A stretch of 64,000 bases of DNA, taken from assembly GCF_000429405.1 (NCBI RefSeq), contig NZ_KE386899.1, positions 171,173 through 235,172 on the forward strand, in the 5' to 3' direction. A program made the position numbers and the translations under genes. This document shows, one piece after another, positions 54,867 through 63,805 of the stretch; position 1 is the first letter of the stretch, and every line of letters begins with the position of its first letter. The DNA is from Algoriphagus marincola DSM 16067. GTDB taxonomy: Bacteria; Bacteroidota; Bacteroidia; Cytophagales; Cyclobacteriaceae. Under the pieces are notes generated by a model. That model was given only the letters and a program-made list of their open reading frames with translations. It was not told the origin of the DNA and did no database searches.

Positions 54867-55682
54867 ATGACCCGATCCGAATTATTCGCCCAAATCCAGC
54901 AAAAATCTTCCTTTCTCTGTGTAGGTCTTGATCCGGATTTGGAGAAGATTCCTCGTCATTTACTTGCTGAGCCTGATCCGATTTTTAGTTTTTGCCAAGC
55001 AATTATTGAGGAGACAGCTGATTTTGCAGTGGCTTACAAGCCAAATATTGCCTTCTTTGAAGCGCTAGGGGCAAAGGGTTGGGATACGCTAGCCAGGGTA
55101 GAAGAATTGATCCCAGATGATATTTTTACCATTGCTGACGCCAAGCGTGGGGATATCGGGAATACATCAAAACTTTATGCCAAGGCCTTTTTTGAGTCCA
55201 TGGATTTTGACTCTGTCACAGTAGCACCTTACATGGGAAAAGACTCAGTTTCGCCATTTCTGGAGTTTGATAATAAGTGGGTAATCTTGCTCGCCTTGAC
55301 TTCCAATGCCGGTTCGATGGATTTTCAGTTGATCGAAGACAAGGCTGGAAAGCCACTTTATCAATCCGTCTTAGAAAAAAGCCAGGATTGGGGAAGCCCG
55401 GAAAACCTCATGTTTGTGGTCGGGGCAACTCGTGGCGAGCTGATTGGCGAGGTCCGCAAATCAGCTCCAGATCATTTCTTTCTGGTACCGGGTGTAGGGG
55501 CTCAAGGTGGAAGTCTTTCCGAAGTTGCCAAATATGGAATGAATTCTTCTTGTGGGATTTTGGTCAATTCCAGTCGGGGGATTATTTACGCTTCGGGTGA
55601 AAAAGACTTTGCGAAAGCAGCACGAAGGGAAGCAAAAAAGCTTCAGGAGGAAATGAAAAACTTGCTTCAAAAGTATATCTAA
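54867..55682 (+). CDS. pyrF: Orotidine 5'-phosphate decarboxylase
   Basis: 271 aa from the ATG at 54867 ([14 protein letters not shown]). Last step of UMP synthesis. Type 2 subfamily features: [14 protein letters not shown] (near residue 17), [13 protein letters not shown] (near 65), the catalytic loop [23 protein letters not shown] (near 92), and [13 protein letters not shown] plus [10 protein letters not shown] near the end. Longer than the E. coli enzyme (245 aa), as normal for this subfamily. Confidence 0.95.
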   Translation: MTRSELFAQIQQKSSFLCVGLDPDLEKIPRHLLAEPDPIFSFCQAIIEETADFAVAYKPNIAFFEALGAKGWDTLARVEELIPDDIFTIADAKRGDIGNTSKLYAKAFFESMDFDSVTVAPYMGKDSVSPFLEFDNKWVILLALTSNAGSMDFQLIEDKAGKPLYQSVLEKSQDWGSPENLMFVVGATRGELIGEVRKSAPDHFFLVPGVGAQGGSLSEVAKYGMNSSCGILVNSSRGIIYASGEKDFAKAARREAKKLQEEMKNLLQKYI

Positions 55683-55776
55683 GAAAATTTATTGCTTGCC
55701 AATATGAGTTTCATCACTCACGTTTTTAAAAGGCTGAAATAGATGCTTTGTGTTCTAATTTTGATTTTTTTGACTA

Positions 55777-55800
55777 GCTGTGAGTGCGGACACTCACAGC
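55777..55800. repeat. Perfect 10-bp inverted repeat, GCTGTGAGTG-CGGA-CACTCACAGC
   Basis: The stem 55777-55786 pairs with 55791-55800 around CGGA. No T run follows, so it is unlikely to be a terminator. It stands between pyrF and the DUF2851 gene, about 80 bp before the latter. Confidence 0.6.
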
Positions 55801-55880
55801 GGCACAAGCACTTTCTAAAAGGAATATTTGCGTCTTTAGTTTGAAATATTTATTTTCATAAGCTTTTAGCCCTCAGGCTT

Positions 55881-57176
55881 ATGAATTTTAAAGAAGATTT
55901 TTTACAACTCGTCTGGAAGTATCAATACTTTGACCGGAAAGGCCTCCAAATCACAGATGGACAATCGGTCCAAATTCTGAACGTAGGAATTCACAATCTA
56001 GGAGAAGGTCCGGATTTTAAAGATGCCACGGTAATATTAGACGGTGTGACATTCCATGGGCACGTGGAGGTGCATCGCTTGGCTTCGGAGTGGAAGCAGC
56101 ATGCACACAACGGAGATTCAGCCTACAATTCGGTCATCCTCCATGTGGTCTGGAAAGATGACAAGCCTGCACTACGAAAAGACGGCACATCGATACCGAC
56201 TTTGGAACTCGACGGAAGGATCTTTCTGGAAATCTGGCGGAATTACGAGCAGCTACTGCATTATGATCAGGACTTGCCTTGTAGTCACGCTTTGTCTCAG
56301 GTGCCCGAAATCATCCGATTTTCAGCTTTGGAAAAGGCTCTGGTAGAACGCTTGCATCAAAAATCAGAACAGATTTTACAAATTCTGGATCAAACAAAAG
56401 GAGACTGGGAAGAGACGGCTTATCGGTGGCTGTTTCAATGCTTTGGATTCAAAACCAACGCGGAGCCCATGTTGCAATTGGCGGGCTTATTACCCTATAA
56501 GACACTTCAAAAGCACAGAAACCAATTGTCAGCAGTGGAAGCCATGCTTTTTGGCTTGGCGGGGCTACTGCCCGAAAAAACGGAAGAACCCTACGTGCAG
56601 TACCTGATTCGGGAGTATGATTTTTATCAGAAAAAGTTCGGTTGGCAAGATCAGCTGCTCCGGCAGCACTGGAATTTTATGGGAGTTCGTCCCAGTAATT
56701 TCCCTACTCTCCGAATTGCCCAACTCGCAGCAATCTTAGCCAAAGCTCCCAATTTACTTCAGGCTGTGATGGAAGATTCCCGTGACTTTGCTTCCTTCAA
56801 AAAACTATTGCAAGTCCAGACTTCAGATTATTGGTTATATCATTATTCTTTTGGTAAGTCTTCTGAAAAAATGGCCTCTAGAGGCATCTCTGGTACTGTC
56901 TTGCAGTTACTTACAATCAATTTTGTGATGCCGCTGTGGTTTGCCTACGGTCGCTATTTTCAAAATCCAGACTGGAAGGAGCGATGTTTTGATCTGCTTC
57001 AAGAGATTCCCGCAGAGCGGAATTTTATCATTCGAAAGTTTGAGTCAGCTGACTGGAAAGCGGCAAACGCCTTCGATTCCCAAGGGATGATAGGTCTTTT
57101 CCGGACCTATTGTTCGCCTAAGAAATGCCTCCAATGCAAAATCGCCCAAAGTTTGATCAAGTCGACAAAGGGCTGA
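55881..57176 (+). CDS. DUF2851-family protein
   Basis: 431-aa cytoplasmic protein with the family start MNFKEDFLQLVWKYQYFDRKGLQ, LGEGPDFKDATVILDG, FHGHVEVHRLASEWKQHAHNGDSAYNSVILHVVW and the Cys-rich end TYCSPKKCLQCKIAQSLI. The HGHVEVH and H-N-N-like residues look catalytic, and the C-terminal CxxC pair could bind metal, but the function is unknown. Frequent in Bacteroidota. No operon partner; the preceding 198-bp spacer holds the inverted repeat at 55777. Confidence 0.85.
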   Translation: MNFKEDFLQLVWKYQYFDRKGLQITDGQSVQILNVGIHNLGEGPDFKDATVILDGVTFHGHVEVHRLASEWKQHAHNGDSAYNSVILHVVWKDDKPALRKDGTSIPTLELDGRIFLEIWRNYEQLLHYDQDLPCSHALSQVPEIIRFSALEKALVERLHQKSEQILQILDQTKGDWEETAYRWLFQCFGFKTNAEPMLQLAGLLPYKTLQKHRNQLSAVEAMLFGLAGLLPEKTEEPYVQYLIREYDFYQKKFGWQDQLLRQHWNFMGVRPSNFPTLRIAQLAAILAKAPNLLQAVMEDSRDFASFKKLLQVQTSDYWLYHYSFGKSSEKMASRGISGTVLQLLTINFVMPLWFAYGRYFQNPDWKERCFDLLQEIPAERNFIIRKFESADWKAANAFDSQGMIGLFRTYCSPKKCLQCKIAQSLIKSTKG

Positions 57177-57179
57177 TTT

Positions 57180-57211
57180 TTTGGCGGTCGAGATGAATTG
57201 CTGTACTTTTG
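57180..57211 (+). promoter_or_regulatory. Promoter of the hexapeptide acyltransferase gene
   Basis: TTTG (57180-57183), 20-nt spacer, TACTTTTG (57204-57211), 20 nt before the ATG at 57231. Confidence 0.7.
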
Positions 57212-57230
57212 CATTCCAAAATCAAGAAAA

Positions 57231-57866
57231 ATGGATAAACCAGTCATCATATTTGGAGCAAAAGGAATAGCTCAGCCCGCTTTGGAGATTTTCAATAGCA
57301 ATGAAGCGGTGGTCTATGGCTTTCTCGAGGAGGATGAAAAGTTGCATGGCTCTGAAATCAATACCGTTCCTGTCTTGGGACATCCGGAAGATGATGGGTT
57401 TCTGAAACTGATTGGAAAGAAAACCGAGGCTTTTGTCGCGGTCGACGATGCCAAGTACCGGAAGTTTATTGTGGAGCTTTTGAATGAGCGACGCAAGGTA
57501 CAGCCGGTCAATGCGATTCATAGTACAGCATTTATTTCCAGTGATGCAGCGATTGGCCATGGCAATTTTATCAATGCGCGGGTTACCCTCGGTACAGGTA
57601 CTGAAATCGGCCAGCATTGTATTTTGCATACCGGAGCGATCATAGATCATCATGTGAAGATGGGTGACTACGTACAAGTAGGTGCAGGAAGCATTATCAA
57701 TTCGGAGGTAACGATCGAAGAAGGTGCTTTTATCGGTACTGGAGCAACCATTGTCTCGGGAGTGACCATTGGAAAAAATGCGCGAATTGGAGCCGGTTCG
57801 GTCGTGATTTCTTCTGTTGGAGCTAATGAGACGGTCTTTGGTAATCCAGCAGCAAAAATTAAGTAA
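57231..57866 (+). CDS. NeuD/PglD-like sugar O- or N-acyltransferase
   Basis: 211 aa from the ATG at 57231 (MDKPVIIFGAKGIA). An N-terminal Rossmann-like PglD domain (IIFGAKGIAQPALEIF) is followed by a left-handed beta-helix of hexapeptide repeats from about residue 95 (IGHGNFINARVTLGTGTEIGQHCILHTGAIIDHHVKMGD as successive rungs), with the catalytic His in TGAIIDHHVKMG. Family members acetylate sugars in glycan or sialic-acid pathways. No sugar-pathway gene is adjacent, so the substrate is open. Confidence 0.87.
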   Translation: MDKPVIIFGAKGIAQPALEIFNSNEAVVYGFLEEDEKLHGSEINTVPVLGHPEDDGFLKLIGKKTEAFVAVDDAKYRKFIVELLNERRKVQPVNAIHSTAFISSDAAIGHGNFINARVTLGTGTEIGQHCILHTGAIIDHHVKMGDYVQVGAGSIINSEVTIEEGAFIGTGATIVSGVTIGKNARIGAGSVVISSVGANETVFGNPAAKIK

Positions 57867-58022
57867 GAAAGGACCTAGGCCATTTCCCTTGTCGAGGAAA
57901 TTTAAGAGGAAATAAAAATCGAATGCTGAATGTCGAATACTGAACAATGAAGTGAATGATCGGACATCCGGCATCGGACATCAAACAAAAACCAAACACC
58001 CTGCCGAAACAGGGCTTCAGTT
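57867..58022. repeat. Spacer with short direct repeats
   Basis: No gene. It contains GAATGCTGAATGTCGAATACTGAACAATGAA-like units (57921-57950) and three copies of a CGGACATC/CGGCATC unit (57960-57982). It looks like a dispersed low-complexity intergenic repeat. Confidence 0.5.
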
Positions 58023-59027
58023 ATGGAACAAAACAACGATTACCAAATTCTCCTGTACTATTGTTATGCAAAAATCGAAAACCCCGAAGAGTACAGGGAG
58101 CAGCACCACCTATTTTGCGTGGAAAACAACATCCGGGGTCGAATCATCATTTCAGATGAGGGCTTGAATGGAACGGTCTCCGGGCTGAAAGAGGATTGTG
58201 AAAAGTACATGGCCTATGTCCATGCCGATCCTCGATTTGCCAAGACTGAGTTCAAGATAGATAATCATGATAAGCATGCCTTCACTAAAATCCACGTAAG
58301 GTATAAGCCGGAAATTGTGCATTCTTCCCTTCGACATTTGGATCCCAATGTCCGCACTGGGAAACATTTGGAGCCGGAAGAGTTTAAAATGCTCAAAGAT
58401 CAGGAAGACGTGGTCATTTTGGATGTCCGCTCAAACTACGAGCATGAGTTAGGGCACTTCAAAAATGCACTCACTTTGGATATTGACAATTTCAGGGATT
58501 TCCCAGAAAAAGTGAAGGAACTGGAGCATTTGAAAAACAAGAAAGTCCTGACCTATTGCACTGGAGGAATCAAGTGTGAAAAGGCATCCGCATTTCTTTT
58601 GGAGCAGGGTTTTGAAGATGTCTACCAGCTTCATGGTGGCATTATCAAATACGGAATGGAAGCAGGCGGGGAGGATTTCGAAGGTAAATGCTATGTCTTT
58701 GACAATCGGATCGCTGTAGATGTCAACAAAGTGAATCCGACCATCGTATCCAAGTGTCATGTCTGTGGTACTGCCTCCGACCGCATGGTCAATTGTGCCA
58801 ACTCGGTCTGCAATATCCATGTGCCTATCTGTGAATCATGCGGATGGGAATTGGAAGGTGCTTGCTCTCCTGAGTGCAAAGAGCATCCCGAGAAGCGTCC
58901 CTATGATGGTACAGGATACTATCAAAAAAACACCAACGGTTACAATCCTTATAAAGGACTTCACCGAAAGCCAAATAAGGATCAGATCTTAAAACTACAT
59001 GGAGAAACACAGGATTCCTGCATCTGA
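58023..59027 (+). CDS. trhO: tRNA uridine(34) hydroxylase TrhO (YceA type)
   Basis: 334 aa with the family order: N-terminal acylphosphatase-like domain (YQILLYYCYAKIENPEEY; GRIIISDEGLNGTVSG), central rhodanese domain with VVILDVRSNYEHELGHF and the catalytic Cys in VLTYCTGGIKCEKAS (near 180), and a C-terminal Cys-rich region (CHVCGTASDRMVNC, CNIHVPICESCGWELEGACSPEC) that probably binds metal. Oxygen-dependent ho5U34 formation in tRNA. The 3' end overlaps the phosphorylase gene by 29 bp. Confidence 0.92.
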   Translation: MEQNNDYQILLYYCYAKIENPEEYREQHHLFCVENNIRGRIIISDEGLNGTVSGLKEDCEKYMAYVHADPRFAKTEFKIDNHDKHAFTKIHVRYKPEIVHSSLRHLDPNVRTGKHLEPEEFKMLKDQEDVVILDVRSNYEHELGHFKNALTLDIDNFRDFPEKVKELEHLKNKKVLTYCTGGIKCEKASAFLLEQGFEDVYQLHGGIIKYGMEAGGEDFEGKCYVFDNRIAVDVNKVNPTIVSKCHVCGTASDRMVNCANSVCNIHVPICESCGWELEGACSPECKEHPEKRPYDGTGYYQKNTNGYNPYKGLHRKPNKDQILKLHGETQDSCI

Positions 59028-59862
59028 GTTGATTATCAATCCGGATGGAAGTATTTATCATTTGCATTTGAAGCCAGAAGACCTGGCTTCACTTGTTTTT
59101 ACAGTGGGCGATCCGGATCGGGTTGCTCAGGTTTCCCAGTATTTTGATCGGATAGAAATCAAAAAGCAAAAGCGTGAATTTGTGACGCATACGGGTTATC
59201 TCCGGGGGCAGAGGGTGACAGTCATGAGTACGGGAATGGGTACGGATAATATCGAAATTCTCATGACAGAATTGGATGCTTTAGTCAATGTAGACCTTGA
59301 AAATCGAATTATCAAGGATGAAAAGACTGCTTTGAAAATCGTCCGTTTAGGAACATCAGGTAGTATGCAGGCGGATATCCCGGTAGGAAGTCTACTGGCC
59401 TCTGAAATAGGGATAGGAATGGATACCTTGATGCAGTTTTACCCATTTTTAGCCGAAGATCAATCCATAGCAGAGCTGATTAGACAGGAGTTGGGGCTTG
59501 GTTTTTTGCCTTATCAGGCATCGGCTTCATCAGATTTGCTTGGTAAGCTCGATAAACGATTTTTTAGAGGTGTCACCCTGACTTGTCCCGGATTTTATGC
59601 TCCCCAGGGAAGGGAAGTTCGATTAAAACCTCGATTTGAAGATATGATTTCTAGCTTGTCATCTATCGAATCAAAGGGTAAAAGGCTAACCAATTTCGAA
59701 ATGGAAACGGCGGGCTATTATGCCATGGGAAGACTTCTTGGACATGAGATGCTAAGCCTGAATGCTATCGTAGCGAATCGTCCCAAAAATGAATTTGATA
59801 AAAATGCTGCAAAAACCGTGGATACGTTGATCCACACAGCCTTAGAATTATTCGTTGCTTAA
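58999..59862 (+). CDS. Nucleoside phosphorylase, uridine phosphorylase-like
   Basis: 287 aa of the PNP/UDP family: VFTVGDPDRVAQVSQYFD (near residue 33), THTGYLRGQRVTVMSTGMGTDNIEI with the phosphate-binding site (near 63-87), VRLGTSGSMQADIPVGSL (near 115) and NFEMETAGYYAMGRLLGHE (near 232), where the Glu-Met-Glu contacts ribose. Sequence favours pyrimidine over purine nucleosides, but this is a guess. Coupled to trhO by overlap. Confidence 0.85.
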   Translation: MEKHRIPASELIINPDGSIYHLHLKPEDLASLVFTVGDPDRVAQVSQYFDRIEIKKQKREFVTHTGYLRGQRVTVMSTGMGTDNIEILMTELDALVNVDLENRIIKDEKTALKIVRLGTSGSMQADIPVGSLLASEIGIGMDTLMQFYPFLAEDQSIAELIRQELGLGFLPYQASASSDLLGKLDKRFFRGVTLTCPGFYAPQGREVRLKPRFEDMISSLSSIESKGKRLTNFEMETAGYYAMGRLLGHEMLSLNAIVANRPKNEFDKNAAKTVDTLIHTALELFVA

Positions 59863-59875
59863 AAAGTGATCACCC

Positions 59876-60151
59876 TTACGCGAGATACCGACGAGAGAGG
59901 GAAGATTTTTCCAATTGAAAATCTTCCCATTCGTGGTAATCAATGTCTTGTAGAATCCTAGTCAAAAACTCAGCACACTCTTGCTTGCAAACATATATAC
60001 CAAACAAGTTTTGATTCTCATTAACTCGAAAGGTCCGCTTGCTATCAAAGAGTTTGACCAAGTCCGCCCAACTGCCCAAAATCAATAATTCGTCTCTATC
60101 CTTGATAGTTTGAATTATCTTAAAATTTCCAAGTTGACTTGAAATTTTCAT
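59876..60151 (-). CDS. Small hypothetical protein
   Basis: 91 aa, soluble, no signal: MKISSQLGNFKIIQTIKDRDELLILGSWADLVKLFDSK in beta-helix order, then NLFGIYVCKQECAEFLTRILQDIDYHEW and a basic tail. The exact phylum-type promoter just upstream (60176-60206) supports a real gene. No family recognised. It is convergent with the phosphorylase gene and downstream of the two-component genes on the same strand, from its own promoter. Confidence 0.62.
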   Translation of the reverse strand: MKISSQLGNFKIIQTIKDRDELLILGSWADLVKLFDSKRTFRVNENQNLFGIYVCKQECAEFLTRILQDIDYHEWEDFQLEKSSLSRRYLA

Positions 60152-60175
60152 AGCTTAAAAATGATTAATGATATT

Positions 60176-60206
60176 CAAACCTATGAAATCACCGTACATC
60201 TAACAA
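60176..60206 (-). promoter_or_regulatory. Promoter of the small gene at 59876-60151
   Basis: On the minus strand TTG (60204-60206), 20-nt spacer, TAGGTTTG (60176-60183), about 25 nt before the ATG. Confidence 0.65.
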
Positions 60207-60241
60207 TACGTAGAAATACCTATTTTTCAGTCTTACAGCGT

Positions 60242-60274
60242 AGAAACTGCTTTTGAGAGTCAGAAAACTGCTTT
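60242..60274. repeat. Two direct repeats, AGAAA(A)CTGCTTT, 20 bp apart
   Basis: AGAAACTGCTTTT (60242-60254) and AGAAAACTGCTTT (60262-60274), start to start two helical turns. They lie 35-70 bp upstream of the -33 element of the small gene, where an activator would bind. Confidence 0.45.
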
Positions 60275-60299
60275 AAAAAATAAAATATAAGCGCTATGC

Positions 60300-60932
60300 T
60301 TAGTACAGGTTATCCTTGTTGTTTTGTGCCCAGATCAATAGGGAGTTGTGCTTTTTCTCCAGATTAAGCTTGGAAATAATATTTGAACGATGCTTGTCAA
60401 CCGTTCGCTCAGAAATAAAAAGCTGCTCGGCAATTTCCTTGGTCGAATGACCATCTGCAATCAAGCGGAGAATTTTGAGTTCAGAAGGGGTCAAAGAATG
60501 GTCAGAGAGACAATCTTCCTTTTTCAGACCTTCAAATAGTTTTTCACTGAAAAACTCCTGTCCAGATAGAACGGTGTCAATGGCTTTTCGAAGGTCATTG
60601 AGAGCAAATTCCTTAAGGATATATCCACTGATGTTGAGTTCCTTCGCTTGCTGATAAAATTTCAATTCTTTGTGAAGGGTCAGTAGAATTACTCGGGTTT
60701 TTAAGCCTAACTTTTTACAATCCGCTGCTACCTCCAGACCGGTCATTTCGGGCATTTCCAAGTCTAGAATAGCAAGCGGAGGCTGACTGTCTACGATGGC
60801 ATCTAATGCATCCTTACCATTATGGAAGGCTCCAATCACTTCAAGTCCAAGATCTGCCAAAAATTCATGAAGTCCCTTCAGAAGTATCGGATGATCGTCT
60901 GCAATGATTACCTGATGACGCTGATTATCCAT
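60300..60932 (-). CDS. NarL/LuxR-family response regulator
   Basis: 210 aa: receiver domain with HQVIIADDHPILLKGL (acidic pocket), phospho-acceptor Asp in PLAILDLEMPEMTGLEV (near residue 57) and the Lys in YILKEFALND; C-terminal GerE helix-turn-helix LTPSELKILRLIADGHSTKEIAEQLFISERTVDKHRSNI (seen from about residue 148). Its ATG lies inside the 3' end of the kinase gene, an 8-bp overlap. Targets are unknown; the 54787 palindrome is a candidate site. Confidence 0.93.
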   Translation of the reverse strand: MDNQRHQVIIADDHPILLKGLHEFLADLGLEVIGAFHNGKDALDAIVDSQPPLAILDLEMPEMTGLEVAADCKKLGLKTRVILLTLHKELKFYQQAKELNISGYILKEFALNDLRKAIDTVLSGQEFFSEKLFEGLKKEDCLSDHSLTPSELKILRLIADGHSTKEIAEQLFISERTVDKHRSNIISKLNLEKKHNSLLIWAQNNKDNLY

Positions 60933-62916
60933 AGATAAAAAAACTTAGTTTGGTTCCCTTTCCCTTCTCACTGTTTACCTTCATGGTGCCTTTGATAGAT
61001 GCAGTACGTTCTTTGAGAGTTTTGAGGCCTAGACTATGAAAGTCTTGGTATTTCTCCGAAAAATCAAATCCTTTTCCATTATCCTCAATGCTCAACTCGA
61101 TATGATTTTCTCGTTGTTCAAGAAGCACGCGCATGGCTTTGGCCTCCGAATGCTTCAGGATATTGTTGATGCTTTCTTGTGCGATTCGATATAGCTGCAA
61201 CTCCACATTTTTATCTAATGTTTTAGATAAGGGTTCTATTTCATGCGAAACGAAAATATCTGTTTCCGAATCTATTTGATCCAAAAGATGAATCAATGCC
61301 TGAGCTAATCCCAGTTTTTCCAGTTGCATGGGATGGAGTGACCTGGCGATGGATCGCAATTCGCTGATTGCGGTATCGAGCATTTCGCCTGCATTTTCCG
61401 GCTGATTGAGAGCAACTTTGTTTTTGATGAGTAGAAGGCTTTGACCTAAGCCGTCGTGTAAGTCCTTTGAAATTCGCTTTCGTTCCTCTTCTTGAATTTT
61501 AAGTAGTTCCTGCGAAAATTCCTCCTGAAGCTTCTTTGCCTTTCGGGTGTTTTTCAGATTCAATGATAGGAAAAAGATAATACCCCCAACGATTAGAACT
61601 AGAATGACTCCGAGGAATACTTGAATGCGAAATCTGGTTTCAGTTTGTAAGTCTTCAAGTTCAAGATTTTTCCGAAGGATTTCTCTTTCCTTTTTCTCTG
61701 TCTCGTAGAGTGTCTGGTAGTAAGCAAAGGATGTTGCCTGATTCGCTTCAAAAATAGAGTCCTTATAACTCGTAAGCTGACGGAGAGCATTGAGCGCCTC
61801 ATCAGTTTGGCCTGATTTTTCATAAGCTTCTTCCAAAAGCTCCAAAGCTCCTATTCGGTGATCCATGTTTTCCTTGCTAGCTGATAGATCGAGAAGTCGC
61901 TGAGCAATTGCTTTGCCCTCAACTAGGTTTCCCGACTTTATTTCAAGAAGGCCTTTGGTGATCAGATAGGCTCCATTTTCATTCCAGTTTTGGGGTACTT
62001 TGTCTTTTACCTCTTCACCTTTTTGGAAGTATTTCCTTTGAGATTCAAGTTCATTTTTCTCTCCATAATGCCTAGAAAGCGAAAAATAGGTCATGGCTTC
62101 CAAGTAAAAATCCTCCGGCTCAAATGGAATGAGAGCCTCCAGTTCTTTGAGTTTTTGAAGCTGAAGAGTTTCTTCCCCCATTTTCCGATAGGTCTCAGCC
62201 ATATTATAGAGCTGTACCCCTAGGTCACCTTCGATTTCTCGGGTTTTATAAAACTCCACCAATTCCTCTCTGATACCCTGTGCAGGTTCGTAAATGCCAT
62301 ATTTACTGAAAAGGATAGCCATACCACCTTTGGTGTAATTGGCAAAATCTTCATCACCTTGGGATTCATAAATGTCTCTTGCAATCTGATAGTCTTGCAT
62401 GGCTTCAAGCATATTGCCTTGATAATCCTCCGCTTGACCTCTGAAAAAATAGGTGTCTGCGATGTAAAGTGAATCATTTTCGTCCAAATGCTCCAAAGCC
62501 CGGGTATAATGAGAAATAGCTGAGTCAAATTCCTGTAAATTAAACCAGGCACCCGCAATTTTTAGCTCGAGATTTCCGAGCAAAAGCGAGTCCTCGATTT
62601 GATTCCGATAGGAGAGCGCTTTCTCGAGGAAAGATTTTTTGACCCAATTCGAACTATCCAAAAAGGTAGGATAGTGAAAGAAATCAATGGCTTGCCTTGC
62701 CATATTCTCATACTCCTCTGAGCTTTCATAGAAATTGATCAATTGAAGATAGAGCTGGGTTTTTACACTGTCAGGAGTATCCTTTTCTTTGATTATTCGG
62801 GTCCAGTTTTCAGCCTGCTCAGCGGTTGGGGGATTTTCCTGCTTCTGAAAACCGAAAGCAGAGCTGTTAAAAAAGGCCAATCCTAAAATAATAGAGTAAA
62901 AATATCGAAAGGGCAT
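60925..62916 (-). CDS. TPR-containing sensor histidine kinase (HisKA_3 type)
   Basis: 663 aa: signal peptide (FYSIILGLAFFNSSAFGF), a periplasmic region of TPR-like helices (about 50-400; for example EFDSAISHYTRALEHLDENDSLYIADTYFF), one membrane segment (VFLGVILVLIVGGIIFFLSL, near 432-452), a dimerisation helix with the phospho-His in RKRISKDLHDGLGQSLLLI (near 490) and an HATPase domain (LYRIAQESINNILKHSE, IEDNGKGFDFS, LGLKTLKERTASIKG). This NarX-like layout is common in Bacteroidota, where the TPR part senses an unknown envelope signal. Coupled to the response regulator. Confidence 0.92.
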   Translation of the reverse strand: MPFRYFYSIILGLAFFNSSAFGFQKQENPPTAEQAENWTRIIKEKDTPDSVKTQLYLQLINFYESSEEYENMARQAIDFFHYPTFLDSSNWVKKSFLEKALSYRNQIEDSLLLGNLELKIAGAWFNLQEFDSAISHYTRALEHLDENDSLYIADTYFFRGQAEDYQGNMLEAMQDYQIARDIYESQGDEDFANYTKGGMAILFSKYGIYEPAQGIREELVEFYKTREIEGDLGVQLYNMAETYRKMGEETLQLQKLKELEALIPFEPEDFYLEAMTYFSLSRHYGEKNELESQRKYFQKGEEVKDKVPQNWNENGAYLITKGLLEIKSGNLVEGKAIAQRLLDLSASKENMDHRIGALELLEEAYEKSGQTDEALNALRQLTSYKDSIFEANQATSFAYYQTLYETEKKEREILRKNLELEDLQTETRFRIQVFLGVILVLIVGGIIFFLSLNLKNTRKAKKLQEEFSQELLKIQEEERKRISKDLHDGLGQSLLLIKNKVALNQPENAGEMLDTAISELRSIARSLHPMQLEKLGLAQALIHLLDQIDSETDIFVSHEIEPLSKTLDKNVELQLYRIAQESINNILKHSEAKAMRVLLEQRENHIELSIEDNGKGFDFSEKYQDFHSLGLKTLKERTASIKGTMKVNSEKGKGTKLSFFIYG

Positions 62917-62920
62917 AGCT

Positions 62921-62928
62921 CAAATATA
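62921..62928 (-). promoter_or_regulatory. -7 element of the histidine kinase gene
   Basis: TATATTTG on the minus strand ends 5 nt before the ATG (62914-62916), so the mRNA may be leaderless or nearly so. No clear -33 element. Confidence 0.4.
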
Positions 62929-62998
62929 CATAATGATCCGAATAAGAGGCCTTTATGTTGCTATTGTTTCTTTTTGGAAAAATCTGATAAATTGAGGC

Positions 62999-63715
62999 AT
63001 GAGTCAGTTGACCGAACAGATTGAACTTGCCCTGCGAGAAAAGTCAATTCCCGAGAAAGCCGCATTTTTTCCCAAGTTTTTCAAGGCCTTTCCGGGAGGA
63101 TATGGAGAAGGTGATTTGTTTTTGGGTGTGAAGGTGCCTGATCAGCGAAAGATAGCCAAGCAGTTTTTCAAAGAAATTAGTCTGAAAGAATTATCCGAAT
63201 TGGTCCAAAACCCTTATCACGAAATGAGACTGACCGGGCTTTTGGCATTGGTGTATCGCTATGAAAAGACTAAAACAGAACCTGGAAAAAAGGAGCTGGT
63301 TGACTTTTATTTGGCTCATTTGGACTATGTGAACAACTGGGATCTAGTAGATACAAGTTGCCATCATATTTTGGGAGCATACTATCTCAAAAGAGAAAAA
63401 AATCTGTTTTATGATTTAGCAAACTCAGATCAACTGTGGAGGCAGCGAGTGGCGATGATTAGTTCTTATCATTGGATTAAGCGAGGTGATTTCAAGGATG
63501 CTTTGGCTTTGGCGGAGTATCTTAAAAATCATCCCCATGATTTGATGCACAAAGCGGTGGGTTGGATGCTTCGGGAAATCGGAAACCAGGATTTTGATGT
63601 GGAAATGGGATTCTTGAAAAAGCACTACCAATCCCTGCCTCGAACAGCCTTACGCTATGCCATTGAGAAGTTTCCGGAAGAATTGAGGCAGGATTTTTTG
63701 AAGGGGAGGATTTAG
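62999..63715 (+). CDS. DNA alkylation repair protein, AlkD-like
   Basis: 238 aa of helical HEAT-like repeats. Family signatures: FLGVKVPDQRKIAKQFFKEI (near residue 42), NPYHEMRLTGLLALVYRYEK (near 72), HLDYVNNWDLVDTSCHHILGAYYL (near 108), RQRVAMISSYHWIKRGDF and HKAVGWMLREIGNQD (near 185). AlkD excises positively charged N3/N7-alkylated purines. Single gene, followed by a palindromic repeat and the IS end. Confidence 0.88.
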   Translation: MSQLTEQIELALREKSIPEKAAFFPKFFKAFPGGYGEGDLFLGVKVPDQRKIAKQFFKEISLKELSELVQNPYHEMRLTGLLALVYRYEKTKTEPGKKELVDFYLAHLDYVNNWDLVDTSCHHILGAYYLKREKNLFYDLANSDQLWRQRVAMISSYHWIKRGDFKDALALAEYLKNHPHDLMHKAVGWMLREIGNQDFDVEMGFLKKHYQSLPRTALRYAIEKFPEELRQDFLKGRI

Positions 63716-63740
63716 AAATATGGTGGAAATACAATTGAAA

Positions 63741-63766
63741 TATTTCTCGCTATGCTCGAAGAAATA
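63741..63766. repeat. Palindromic repeat, TATTTCT-CG...CG-AGAAATA type
   Basis: TATTTCT (63741) is inverted at AGAAATA (to 63766) around a CGCTATGCTCG core. Related units appear in the 32068-32250 spacer. A further near-copy (GCGAGAGAAATAG) follows at about 63777. Confidence 0.5.
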
Positions 63767-63805
63767 GGCTCTTAAAGCGAGAGAAATAGAGTTTTCTAAT
63801 ATTTC

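Noticed and set aside
57222..57974. Open frame of 250 codons opposite the NeuD-like gene
   Set aside because: The plus-strand gene has a promoter and hexapeptide repeats; the antisense frame has none of these and runs into a repeat.
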